From positions 1 through 64,000 of the forward strand of contig JBGSTO010000685.1 of the NCBI GenBank assembly GCA_041736465.1: a stretch of 64,000 nucleotides of DNA. Reading direction: 5' to 3'. This stretch comes from JAJUJL01 sp041736465 (GTDB lineage Bacteria > Chloroflexota > Anaerolineae > Anaerolineales > UBA4823). Below the pieces are notes generated by a model, which searched no databases, had not been told where the DNA came from, and saw nothing but the letters and a program-made list of their open reading frames with translations. Positions 51,908 to 61,400 of this stretch are shown here, piece by piece (positions within the stretch are counted from its first letter, which is position 1; each line of letters begins with the position of its first letter). The position numbers and the translations under genes are program-made.

Positions 51908-53455
51908 TTATCCGCGCTTACGCCGTTGAATCCACACTGCAACAGCAGCTACCAGCACCAGCCCAGGCAGCAGAAACACCGAACCAAATAACAGCAATCC
52001 CATCGTATAGCGCTGAGGCGGGAGCATGACGCGCTGCGTGGGTGTCTTGGGCGTAAGGTTGATCAGGTTTTCTTGCTCCGCAGCCCAGTCAATCGTATTG
52101 ACAATCAGATCGCTGTTTCCATAGTTGTCTACATGAGCATCACTGGCAAAATCCACATCACCGAACACAGCCAGCCTATTGCCGCTGCTGGCTGAGCTTT
52201 CCACAAGCACAATCATTGGAACGCCTCCGATGCGCTCACCTTCCTGCGGGCTGATCTCTTGCTGTGCGATCACGGCAGCCAGGTCAATCTCCGCCCAGGC
52301 TTGTTCGGAGGTAAATGCCAGCTCAGTCTGGGTATAACCAGGGTTATCGCCGAGAGCCTGGATGCTGCGTGCTGTGGGAAAGTAGGAACCTAATCCTTGC
52401 ATCCTTTGGGTGATCGCGTGGTCTGCATACGAGCCAGTAAATGCCACGAACGGCTGGTTCGATGTCAGGTCAACGATGATATCCTTGCCCGATTCAATCC
52501 CCCAGGTCTGGTTCAGGTAATCTGCCATCAGGTCAGGCTGATCGCCAAATTCTGTGAGGGGCAGAGGTTCTTCCATAACGATCAGTGATCCACCGGCTTG
52601 CAAGAAATTGTCCAGCAGCGTCATCTCATCCTGGGATACCGGGCGAGTTGCTCCGGCAACCAGAATTACCCTGGCATCTTCCGGGATATTCCGGTCAGCC
52701 AATAAATTAAGCTGCTCGACTTTATAACCCTTTGCTTCCAGTGCCTGTTTAACCTTCGAGAGCGCGGTGTCATCCGTGCCAATCGGGCTGCGCTCGCCAT
52801 GACCTGTCAGGAAGTAAATTCCTACAGCCTCTGTATTCATCAAACGCACCAGCCCGCCGGTAATTTCTTTCTCGGTGACAATCGACAGTACCTCGCGGCG
52901 ATCACCCATCTTCAACACGACCGTACCATCCAGTGTGATATTCTCTTGCTGTGCAGAGATCGGATCAGCATCCGGGTCGATAAATGTATACTCGAACTTA
53001 CCGCCGGAATTAAACTTGTACTGGTCCAATAATGTCCGCGCGCGGTCAGAAGATATACGCGCAGTAAAAAACGCCTGCGCCTGCACAGGCGACTCGAGTT
53101 TTTCTAGCGCCTGCAGGGTTTCTGATGCCAGCGTGTTCTGCTGATCTTCGGTCAGATCCCAACGTTTAGAATTGTTGTAGAGCAAAAAATTCACTACCAC
53201 CAGGATGCCAATAAACGCGATGCTTAATACGAGAACATTGCTGCCGTAGCGCGCCTGCCGACCGGTCAAAGTCTTCCGCAAGCCATCAGGGTCCAACAAT
53301 CCGTAAACAGCCAACCCACCTACCACAAGTGCCAGGCTCACCTGAAGATAAATATTCCAATCACGCTGGATGATGTACAGAACACCAGCCGCCACTAACG
53401 CAAGCAATGCCAGATACAGCCCCACCGGTGCATAGCGACGCCATTTCGTATCCAT
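51908..53455 (-). CDS. GldG-like ABC-associated membrane protein
   Basis: The 515-residue protein has three N-terminal helices, a large extracytoplasmic DUF4350/ABC_transp_aux region (AVGIYFLTGHGERSP, ARVILVAGATRPVSQDEM, GGSLIVMEEPLPLTEFG) and a C-terminal helix. In gliding bacteria GldG works with GldA/GldF; in other phyla the role of such exporters is open. ATG at 53455 shares its A with the permease TGA and follows GGAGG. Confidence 0.88.
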   Translation of the reverse strand: MDTKWRRYAPVGLYLALLALVAAGVLYIIQRDWNIYLQVSLALVVGGLAVYGLLDPDGLRKTLTGRQARYGSNVLVLSIAFIGILVVVNFLLYNNSKRWDLTEDQQNTLASETLQALEKLESPVQAQAFFTARISSDRARTLLDQYKFNSGGKFEYTFIDPDADPISAQQENITLDGTVVLKMGDRREVLSIVTEKEITGGLVRLMNTEAVGIYFLTGHGERSPIGTDDTALSKVKQALEAKGYKVEQLNLLADRNIPEDARVILVAGATRPVSQDEMTLLDNFLQAGGSLIVMEEPLPLTEFGDQPDLMADYLNQTWGIESGKDIIVDLTSNQPFVAFTGSYADHAITQRMQGLGSYFPTARSIQALGDNPGYTQTELAFTSEQAWAEIDLAAVIAQQEISPQEGERIGGVPMIVLVESSASSGNRLAVFGDVDFASDAHVDNYGNSDLIVNTIDWAAEQENLINLTPKTPTQRVMLPPQRYTMGLLLFGSVFLLPGLVLVAAVAVWIQRRKRG

Positions 53456-54186
53456 CAGCGCCACCTCCGCGAGTCTATTGATATTGTCCCCAGGAATAGC
53501 GCCAGAGCGGTCAAAGTCACAAAATATGTAACGCTGCTCAGGTCAATAATCCCCTGAAAAAAAGTGCTGTAGAATTGATCGCTTAGATCCAGGTATTTCA
53601 ACAATTGACCACCCATCGCTCCCATCGCTTGCGAAGGTAAGCCTACCAGCCACAGGATCAGGTAAGCGCCCAGCGTGGCGAAAAACACTGCGATCTGGTT
53701 GCTGAATAGGGATGAAACTGCTACACCGATCGCCGTCAGGACGGCGGTCAACAGAATGACTCCCAGGTAACCGCTAATCAACAATCCCTGATCGATGCCT
53801 GGATCAACGATCTGGTTCAAGTAGATCGGATACAGCAAGGTAACGGCGATGATGGTTAGCATGAACAGAAAACCACCCAGCCACTTACCCACAACCAGTT
53901 CCCAATCTCGGATGGGTGCGGTTAATAATAGCTCCATCGTACCCAGGCGCTGCTCGTCTGCTAACAAACGCATGGTAATCGCTGGCGTCGCAAAAAGCAG
54001 CAGTGTCACCATCGGACCCAGAACCACTTGAACGCCCGGCGCAAACTGCTGCAGCATGGCACCCACGACGTTGGCATAAAAGATGATACCCAGGATAACC
54101 AACAGCATAAAAGCTACAAGATAAGCTGCTGGCGTACCAAAATACTGCTTGAACTCCCGGGAAGCAATCGTCCACATATTACGCAT
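53455..54186 (-). CDS. ABC-2 type permease (GldF-like)
   Basis: The 243-residue protein has six predicted helices; it starts with MRNMWTIASREFKQYFGTPAAYLVA, the usual N-terminal amphipathic helix of GldF-like permeases, and has RLGTMELLLTAPIRDWELVVGKWLGGF, the ABC-2 contact loop. ATG at 54186 has GAGGAG ten bases upstream. It lies between the ATPase and the GldG-like gene, overlapping the latter. Confidence 0.92.
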   Translation of the reverse strand: MRNMWTIASREFKQYFGTPAAYLVAFMLLVILGIIFYANVVGAMLQQFAPGVQVVLGPMVTLLLFATPAITMRLLADEQRLGTMELLLTAPIRDWELVVGKWLGGFLFMLTIIAVTLLYPIYLNQIVDPGIDQGLLISGYLGVILLTAVLTAIGVAVSSLFSNQIAVFFATLGAYLILWLVGLPSQAMGAMGGQLLKYLDLSDQFYSTFFQGIIDLSSVTYFVTLTALALFLGTISIDSRRWR

Positions 54187-54193
54187 ATGGTAT

Positions 54194-55159
54194 TTACTCC
54201 TCGCTCGACTCGAAGCTGTCGCTCTCAGCCATCTCTGGAATCGAGGGGACATCGCGAGTGAGCTGTAAGAAGATATCTTCCAGGCTCATGCCCACGGTGT
54301 GAAATTCGAGTAAGTCGTAATCCGATTCGATAATTGCACGCGCTACCGATGCGCGCACATCCATACCAGGAATGGTCTCAAATTCAAGATTGTTACCGCT
54401 GGCAGATAAAATCTGTGCAACCCCGTTGATCGAGCCAACCAGCTTTTGCAGCCCATCACCATCGCCCCCCACGGTGATCGAAACTCGCTGCGCTCCAGAT
54501 AAGCGAGATTGCAGCGAATCGGGCGAATCCTCTGCCACGATACGCCCCTTATTGATGATCAACACCCGGTTGCAGAGCTGCTGGGCTTCTGACAGGATAT
54601 GGGTCGAGAGCAGTATGGTGCGTTTTCCGGCTAAACCTCGGATCAAATTACGCACATCCAAAATCTGAGCCGGATCCAAACCAATCGTCGGCTCGTCTAA
54701 TATTAGCACCTCGGGGCTGTGAAGCAGAGCCTGAGCCAGACCGATCCTTTGGCGCATACCTTTAGACAGATTGGCAATATAGCCCTCTGCTCGATCTTCC
54801 ATGTGCACCAGTTCTAAGGCTTCATCCACACGTTCGTCTGCGGATGGTAAATGCCGTAGATCCGCCATAAACTTCAAGTAATCGTACACGGACATATCTG
54901 GATATAAGGGGACAGTTTCCGGAAGGTAGCCCACGCGCCGGCGAACTTCAAGGGATTGGTCAACCACGTCATAACCAGCAACCATAGCCTTGCCAGCAGT
55001 CGGCGGCATATACCCTGTCAAGATACGCATTGTGGTGGTTTTTCCTGCACCATTCGGCCCGAGAAAACCTAAAATTTCTCCCTTTTCAGCATGGAAGAAG
55101 AGGTCATCAATCGCTCGACGAGCCCCATAATCCTTCGTTAGCCCTTCAACCTGGATCAT
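54194..55159 (-). CDS. ABC transporter ATP-binding protein (GldA-like)
   Basis: The 321-residue NBD has Walker A GPNGAGKTTTMRIL, the signature LSKGMRQRIGLAQALL, Walker B VLILDEPTIGLDP and the H-loop LLSTHILSEAQQ, plus a C-terminal domain of ABC-2 exporters. It powers the GldF-like permease. ATG at 55159 follows GGGAGA and overlaps the stop of a short upstream frame (ATGA). A terminator hairpin lies only 33 bp upstream, inside the leader. Confidence 0.93.
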   Translation of the reverse strand: MIQVEGLTKDYGARRAIDDLFFHAEKGEILGFLGPNGAGKTTTMRILTGYMPPTAGKAMVAGYDVVDQSLEVRRRVGYLPETVPLYPDMSVYDYLKFMADLRHLPSADERVDEALELVHMEDRAEGYIANLSKGMRQRIGLAQALLHSPEVLILDEPTIGLDPAQILDVRNLIRGLAGKRTILLSTHILSEAQQLCNRVLIINKGRIVAEDSPDSLQSRLSGAQRVSITVGGDGDGLQKLVGSINGVAQILSASGNNLEFETIPGMDVRASVARAIIESDYDLLEFHTVGMSLEDIFLQLTRDVPSIPEMAESDSFESSEE

Positions 55160-55254
55160 ATCGGTCTCCCACTGCAATTTTCAAGATGAATCTTACAACA
55201 AAAAGCACAGCAGCCGTCATGCGGCGGCGGTGCTCTCCGCGGTTTGGTATACAT
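55156..55254 (-). CDS. Possible 32-residue Cys-rich leader peptide
   Basis: A short frame from ATG 55254 encodes 32 residues, the middle reading PPPHDGCCAFCCKIHLENC, with five cysteines, and ends in TGA overlapping the ATPase ATG. Four of the Cys codons lie on the descending arm of, or just after, the terminator hairpin at 55234-55192. A ribosome site (AAAGGA) is present but too close to the ATG, so translation is uncertain. It may be a shadow frame. Confidence 0.3.
   Translation of the reverse strand: MYTKPRRAPPPHDGCCAFCCKIHLENCSGRPI
55192..55234 (-). terminator. Intrinsic terminator in the ABC operon leader (possible attenuator)
   Basis: Stem 55204-55216 with 55222-55234 (two mismatches) ends in AGCAC/GTGCT and is followed on the minus strand by TTTTTGTTG. 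No finished gene lies upstream on that strand, so it would act on the leader of the GldA-like gene itself. Confidence 0.6.
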
Positions 55255-55311
55255 TTCCTTTAGATATTTATGGACGGGGCTGACTAGATATGAGTCCCTA
55301 CTCCGGATTAT

Positions 55312-55340
55312 AAGATACATGAAAAAGCAGGGCAAATCAA
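55312..55340 (-). promoter_or_regulatory. Possible promoter of the ABC operon
   Basis: Minus-strand TTGATT (55340-55335) and TATCTT (55317-55312), spacer 17 bp; a TATAAT-like box (55312-55307) lies just downstream. It would start RNA about 150 bases before the ATPase ATG. Confidence 0.4.
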
Positions 55341-55425
55341 GTACTTTACCCTTTTTTAATAAAATGCTAATATTGAACAAACTGGCCGCCGGCACATATA
55401 TTTTTCTTCAAACAACACATGCTTC

Positions 55426-55454
55426 TTGACAGACTTGCCGCCCTCCCGTACAAT
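55426..55454 (+). promoter_or_regulatory. Promoter of hppA
   Basis: TTGACA (55426-55431) and TACAAT (55449-55454) with a 17-bp spacer. It is the best plus-strand promoter in the gap and leaves a leader of about 395 bases before hppA. Confidence 0.7.
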
Positions 55455-55854
55455 GCAATTAAGAGATATATTTCACACAATTCGTTTCTCCGGAATACAG
55501 CACCGATCGAACTATCTGTCAATGACACGCTTTTTTAAGTTGTCAGCTCAGAATCCAGGATACCTGTCGGGGCGGATTGCGTGCCAAAACTTCTGAAATA
55601 CCCAGAAGACCGGATTTTTCCGGAACTTAAACCGATACACTTGCGGCATGATTCCCAGCGGTACACCGTTGGGAATAACTTCCATTATCTCGAAATTTCG
55701 CCACGAGATTAATCTCACACAATAATGATAGCTAAACTCAGACCAGGAGGTACCGCCGACCAATATTTTCCGCAGTCGGAGATTCATCGCCACTGCCGCG
55801 CCGGTTCCGCCGTTCGCAGGCAAAAATAAACCTATCTCGGGAGGGAACACCTGC
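55455..55854 (+). other. Long structured 5' leader of hppA
   Basis: This stretch has no credible coding frame on either strand. It contains an 11-bp stem with four-base loop at 55651-55676 (ATTCCCA/TGGGAAT arms extended by GCGG/CCGT), a small hairpin CCGGA-TTTT-TCCGG near 55612, and ATCTCG/CGAGAT arms around 55686-55709. No known riboswitch consensus was recognised. hppA itself has a good GGGAGG site just upstream. Confidence 0.45.
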
Positions 55855-58248
55855 ATGTATGGATTGTCAAGCTTTGAGCAAGTTGCTATCTGGAGTGTAC
55901 TCGGCGTTGCTATCTTGGGACTGCTGTACGCCCTCTTGCTGCGATACCAGGTGTTAAAGGAAGATAAAGGGACTGCGAAGATGCAGGAGGTTTGGAGTGC
56001 CATCAAAGAAGGCGCGGATGCCTATTTAAAGCGCCAGCTTTTCTCCATCCTGCCGCTCATTATCATCCTCACCATTGCGCTTTTCGCCTCAGTATTCGTT
56101 GTAAAACCAACCCCAGAGGCTTCGGAATGGTATTGCCTGGCATTCAAAGGTGCTACTCTTGAAACTGCGCGTGCCTGTGGGCATGATCTGAACGCTCAGG
56201 AACAACAGCAAATCAGGTTGTTGATCGGCTTCGGTCGAGCAATTGCATTCGTCATGGGTGCCGGCTTCTCCTTGATCGTTGGTCAGATCGGTATGCGCAT
56301 GGCAGTCCAGGGCAATGTGCGCGTGGCGGCAGAAGCGCGCAACTCCTTTGGCGGCGCACTGCGCATTGCCTACCGCGCTGGAACGATCACCGGCATGCTC
56401 ACTGATGGTTTAGGATTATTTGGCGGAACGATCATATTCATCATTTTTGGTATTGCCGCTCCTGATGCTTTGCTCGGCTTTGGCTTTGGTGGAACCTTGT
56501 TGGCCCTGTTCATGCGCGTGGGAGGCGGTATCTTCACCAAAGCCGCAGATGTCGGGGCAGACCTGGTGGGCAAGGTAGAAGCAGGTATCGCTGAAGATGA
56601 CCCTCGTAATCCGGCTGTGATCGCTGATCTGGTCGGGGATAACGTAGGCGACTGCGCAGGTATGGCAGCGGACATTTTTGAATCTTATGAAGTCACCATT
56701 GTATCGAGCCTGATTCTGGGAGTCGCATTGACCAGTATTACCGGGCATCTTGAATGGATTATCTATCCATTATTGGTGCGCGGTATCGGTGTGCTGGCAT
56801 CGATCTTCGGCACCTACCTGGTGCGCGGCGACCAGGGCAAAAGCGGCGATGCCATGAAGTCTATTTTTACAGGCTTTCTCTCCTCGGCCGGCATCTCGGT
56901 GGTATTTTTCGGTATTGTTGGTTTGTTCTATATGCAGAACGTCAATGGAGGCTGGTGGCGTCCTTTCCTTGCCACAACTTCCGGTGTTATGCTGGCGATC
57001 CTTATCGACCGGCTTACGGAGTTTTTCACCGGAACCCACAACCCCCCGGTGAAGGAAATCAAGAAATCGGCAGACACCGGCCCGGCGACACTGATCCTCT
57101 CAGGCGTCTCGGTTGGATTTGAATCTTCGGTCTGGTCGATCCTGGTGATCGCTCTGACCCTCTTCTCCTCGATCCTGATCTTCACAGGGATACCCGTGGC
57201 GGACCTGGCGGCAAGCTCGGGGCAAGATGAGGGTTTTATCCGTTTCACATTCATCCTCTACGGTGTGGCGATGACCGGAATTGGCATGCTGACGCTCACC
57301 GGCAACAATGTCGCCATGGACTCCTTTGGGCCAATCTCAGACAACGCCAACGGAATCGGCGAGATGTCCTGGCAAGGGATGGATGATCCCGACACCAATG
57401 CCGCCCGGCAGATTATGGCAGACCTGGATGGAGTCGGCAACACCACCAAAGCCATCACCAAAGGGATTGCCATCGGTTCTGCAGTAATTGCCGCGGTATC
57501 GCTGTTTGGCTCGTTCATTACCGACGTAAGCCGGGTTGATCCAACTGCTTTAGCCGGGGGTATCCGCGTCTCTGTACCCCAGGTATTCGTTGGAATGCTG
57601 ATTGGCGGCGCAATCCCGTGGCTCTTTTCTTCCTACGCCATCCAGGCAGTGAGCCGGGCTGCATCTTTGATCATTTACGAGGTGCGCCGCCAGTTCAAAC
57701 TGGGCGTGCTGGAGGGAAAAGTTAAACCAGATTATGGAAAAGCCGTTGAGCTGTCCACTGCGGCTGCACAAAAAGAACTTGTGCCACTGGCACTGATCGG
57801 GGTGCTCTCCCCAATCATCGTTGGACTCGTTTTACAGGTCGAGGCCCTGGGCGGTTTTCTAGCGGGGATCATCCTCTCGGGCCAGCTTCTGGCAGTCTTT
57901 TTGAACAATTCCGGGGGCGCCTGGGATAATGCCAAGAAGTTGATCGAGGATGAGCCTAGAGACCCCAAGAACAATTTGGGTAAAGGCTCGGAGCGCCACA
58001 TGGCAGCAGTCGTTGGCGATACCGTCGGCGATCCGTTCAAGGACACCGCCGGTCCGGCCCTCAACCCCATGATCAAGGTGGTAAACCTGGTTGCATTGAT
58101 TATTGCACCCATCGTTGTCACCTACAAGACGCTTGGGATTGGCGGTTGGATAGTTGTAGTTGTGCTTGTTCTCATTTTGGCCTGGGCGATCTTCCAATCC
58201 AAGCGCCAGACTTCGGCAAAGCAGCCCGCCTCTGCGCCTGCTGATTAA
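55855..58248 (+). CDS. hppA: Membrane-bound proton-pumping pyrophosphatase (K+-independent type)
   Basis: The protein has 797 residues and about 16 helices. The PPi/Mg site is complete: KAADVGADLVGKVEAGIAED (near 228), then DNVGDCAGMAADIFESYEV, a second acidic cluster GNNVAMDSFGPISDNANGI and the C-terminal VVGDTVGDPFKDTAGPALNP. It splits PPi and pumps H+ out, saving energy. In GNTTKAITKG (near 527) the Lys and Thr are those of K+-independent enzymes, where K+-dependent ones have Ala. Pumped ion (H+) is inferred from this subtype. ATG at 55855 follows GGGAGGG. Confidence 0.95.
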   Translation: MYGLSSFEQVAIWSVLGVAILGLLYALLLRYQVLKEDKGTAKMQEVWSAIKEGADAYLKRQLFSILPLIIILTIALFASVFVVKPTPEASEWYCLAFKGATLETARACGHDLNAQEQQQIRLLIGFGRAIAFVMGAGFSLIVGQIGMRMAVQGNVRVAAEARNSFGGALRIAYRAGTITGMLTDGLGLFGGTIIFIIFGIAAPDALLGFGFGGTLLALFMRVGGGIFTKAADVGADLVGKVEAGIAEDDPRNPAVIADLVGDNVGDCAGMAADIFESYEVTIVSSLILGVALTSITGHLEWIIYPLLVRGIGVLASIFGTYLVRGDQGKSGDAMKSIFTGFLSSAGISVVFFGIVGLFYMQNVNGGWWRPFLATTSGVMLAILIDRLTEFFTGTHNPPVKEIKKSADTGPATLILSGVSVGFESSVWSILVIALTLFSSILIFTGIPVADLAASSGQDEGFIRFTFILYGVAMTGIGMLTLTGNNVAMDSFGPISDNANGIGEMSWQGMDDPDTNAARQIMADLDGVGNTTKAITKGIAIGSAVIAAVSLFGSFITDVSRVDPTALAGGIRVSVPQVFVGMLIGGAIPWLFSSYAIQAVSRAASLIIYEVRRQFKLGVLEGKVKPDYGKAVELSTAAAQKELVPLALIGVLSPIIVGLVLQVEALGGFLAGIILSGQLLAVFLNNSGGAWDNAKKLIEDEPRDPKNNLGKGSERHMAAVVGDTVGDPFKDTAGPALNPMIKVVNLVALIIAPIVVTYKTLGIGGWIVVVVLVLILAWAIFQSKRQTSAKQPASAPAD

Positions 58249-58317
58249 GCTGGCCTGGCCAACCAGAAACTGCGCGGATACCCTGTGCTATCCTCGCAAT
58301 AGCATTTCTCAAGAGGA

Positions 58318-58353
58318 GGGGTGTTTGGTACGGGTTGCCTGTCCAAACACCCC
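58318..58353 (+). terminator. Hairpin after hppA, probable terminator
   Basis: An 11-bp perfect stem (58318-58328 with 58343-58353) closes a loop that itself can pair. The following sequence TGCATTGATTTAT is only weakly T-rich, so termination may be partial or the hairpin may protect the mRNA end. Confidence 0.5.
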
Positions 58354-58431
58354 TGCATTGATTTATAATGGCAATAACCTTGCATCCTGGGATAGAATAG
58401 GGCATACTAGTAGCGGAAGGGAGCGTATGCT

Positions 58432-61400
58432 ATGGCCATTACCTCGCTAAGAGCTTATAACCGTGAAATCGAGAGTTTGATTGAACGCGGCCAGTACGAG
58501 CAGGCCATCTTCCACTGCCGCCATATTTTGCAGTACTTCCCAAAGCACATCGATACATACCGGCTGCTTGGCAAAACCTACCTGGAAAGCCAAAGATATG
58601 GTGATGCTGCCGATATCCTGCAGCGCGTACTATCTTCGATTCCGGATGATTTCGTCTCGCACGTAGGATTGAGCATTATCCGCGAGGATGAAGGCAATCT
58701 CAGCGATGCGATCTGGCACATGGAACGAGCATTCGAATCACAGCCCTCCAACAGCGCCATACAGGCTGAACTGCGTCGTTTGCGCAACAAACGCGATGGG
58801 TATGATGCCCCGAAGGTTCGCCTGACTCGCGGTGCGTTGGCGCGTATGTATATGAAGGGAGATCTGCATCCCCAGGCAATTGCTGAGCTGCGCGCCGCTC
58901 TGGTGGAAGACCCCAAGCGAATTGACCTTCAAATACTGCTTGGTCAGTGCTATCTGCGAGTTGACCAAAGAGTGGAAGCAGCAGAGACCTGTTCCATCAT
59001 ATTGCACAAACTGCCGTATGCCTTGGAGGCGAACCGCATCCTGGAACAAATCCTATCAAGCACGGAACGATCTGATGAAGCCCGTGCTTGCCGTGAACGT
59101 GTCCAGGCGCTTGATCCATACTATGCTCACACCACCTCCGTCCGTCCGGATTCGTCTCAAGTTCCTGATGAAGCTGTCGTCATAGAAAAGGCAACCTGGC
59201 AGCCTGGACGCTCCTCCGGTCAGTTGGGCGCCCAACCAGATTGGGCGGCATCTTTGGGAGTCAAAGTTGATGACCTTGCGCCCACTCGCCAGGATGTGCC
59301 CGAATGGCTGTCGGGCGCCGCTCCACAGGCTGAGACATCTGCTGCTGAGGATGAAGAAGTAATTCCAGAGGCTGCCCAAGCACCGCAGGGATCAGACGAT
59401 TTCATTCCAGAGTGGCTCAAGGATGCCGGGTGGGGTCCATCCAGTGGTGAAAGCGAATCCATTGAAGCTGCTGACGATGTCGTCCCTGGTCCAGATGTAC
59501 AACCTGCGGTCGGAGCAGAGATCCCAGACTGGCTGAAGGCAATCGCTCCGGAGGCTGAAGCCGGTGAACCCGTTCCTCTGGAAGATACAGCCGGCGAACA
59601 AGATGACCTGGCCTGGTTGGAGCAGCCCGAACCCGGACTCAGCGCAGGCATGGCAGATTTACCGGCAGATTCTATCCAGCCGGAAGCCGAGCTTGACCTC
59701 GGTGACGTCCAGGAACCCATCGAGGTTCCCGATTGGCTAATGGAACTGGGCGGTGCACAGGCCGAGCAGCCCTCCCAACCCGCTGAAGTTGAAAAATCTG
59801 GATCTGAGGATATGCCGGACTGGTTAGCAGAATTGGCGCCCGAAGACCAGGTTGGGCAGGAACCAACCGGTCAAGAACCTGCAGCGGAGCTTTTTGCTGA
59901 TAGTAGCGCACAGCCTGCCGCGCTGCCGGATTGGCTGAAAGAGATCGAACCAGAAGCCGGTGCTGAAACCGAAGCATCTGCCATCAAACCGGACACTGCG
60001 AGCAAAGATGAGGAATGGTTATTTGAATTCGAAGATAAAACTCCCGCATCGCCGTCCTTCGAGGAATCCTTACCTGCAGATGCCGCAGATTTTCCGGAAT
60101 GGCTGAAAAATATAAGTGCGGAAGGTACAGCCGGGCAGCCGGGTCTTGAGCTCTCGAGCGAAAGCGATGACGAGGCATTATCAGAGCTGGCGGCTCTGCC
60201 TTCCGACGAGCTGCCCGATTGGATGAAAGAAATCGAAGCAGAATATGTACAGGCTGAGTCAGCCAAAGCAGGTGAGGTCATGGAAAGTTCACCCGAAACT
60301 CCCGAAGAAATCCCGTCCGAGACGCCTGTTCCATCCCAGGAAAGTGAACAGGGAGTTGTTCCCTTCTCTGCTGATGATAGCGACGTCGATTCCGCCTTTG
60401 CCTGGTTGGAAAGCCTGGCTGCAAAGCAGGGCGCTCGCGAGGATGAGCTGCTCCTTTCCCCAGACCAACGCCAGGAAGCTCCTCCAGACTGGATCGCGGA
60501 TAGTGAGACTCCTCAGGAAGCGCAGCCGGAAATATTCCAGGCACAGGCTGCTTCCCCGGGTTTGACTGCACACCTCGAATTTCCAGATGAAGAAGGCGAA
60601 GAAACCGGCGCTGAACCTTTGCCTGATTGGCTGAAGGAGATCCAAACTGAGCCAGCGGATGAAATTGCTCCAGCAGTTGAGGAATCAACGCTGCCGAAGG
60701 TCACACCGGCTTTCACCGAGGCAGATATAGAAGCAGAACTGGCTGGTTTGAGTGATGAGGGGGCAGGTATCTCCGAGCAAAAAGCAGAAGCTGAACCTGT
60801 CGTATTTCCTGACTGGTTGAGCGAGTTAGAAGAAGAAGTTGCCCCGGGATTGCCAGACTATCTGGAACAAAAAGAGGGCCTGGCTGAGGAAGCATTGATC
60901 ACCCCCGAATCTGAGGCAGCACCCGGCAGCGGGACAGAGCCGGAGGCTGAGGCTGAAGCTGAAGCCGCTGAGCTGCCCGACTGGCTGAGAGAGCTTGAGG
61001 CGGAGGTAGAACCCCAAGAACCTGCATCCGTAGAGCCTGAACAAGCACCCACCATCTCACAGCTCGAAGTAGAAGCAGGTGAAGGCGAAGCTGCACCGGT
61101 CATCGAACCTGAAGCTGAGGCCGAACCTGCTGAGCTGCCCGATTGGCTGCGAGAGCTTGAGGCTGAGGTAGAACCACAAGAACCCGCATCCCTCGAGCCG
61201 GCGGAAGCAGCGCTTGAGGAAGGTTTTGATTTCTTAGACACAGAAGCAGAACTGGAAGGTGAACAAGAAGCTATCCGGGCAGATCTGCCCGATTGGCTCC
61301 AGGCAGAAGCTGCCGAAGCAGCGCCGCAAAGCGAGCTGCACGCCTGGCCTGAGGAGCCGGATATCATCGAAGGCGACACTCGACCGTCAACAGGAATATT

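Noticed and set aside
55548..56006. 152-codon minus-strand frame across the hppA leader and start
   Set aside because: It lies antisense to hppA, has no family resemblance and no ribosome site; it is a shadow frame.
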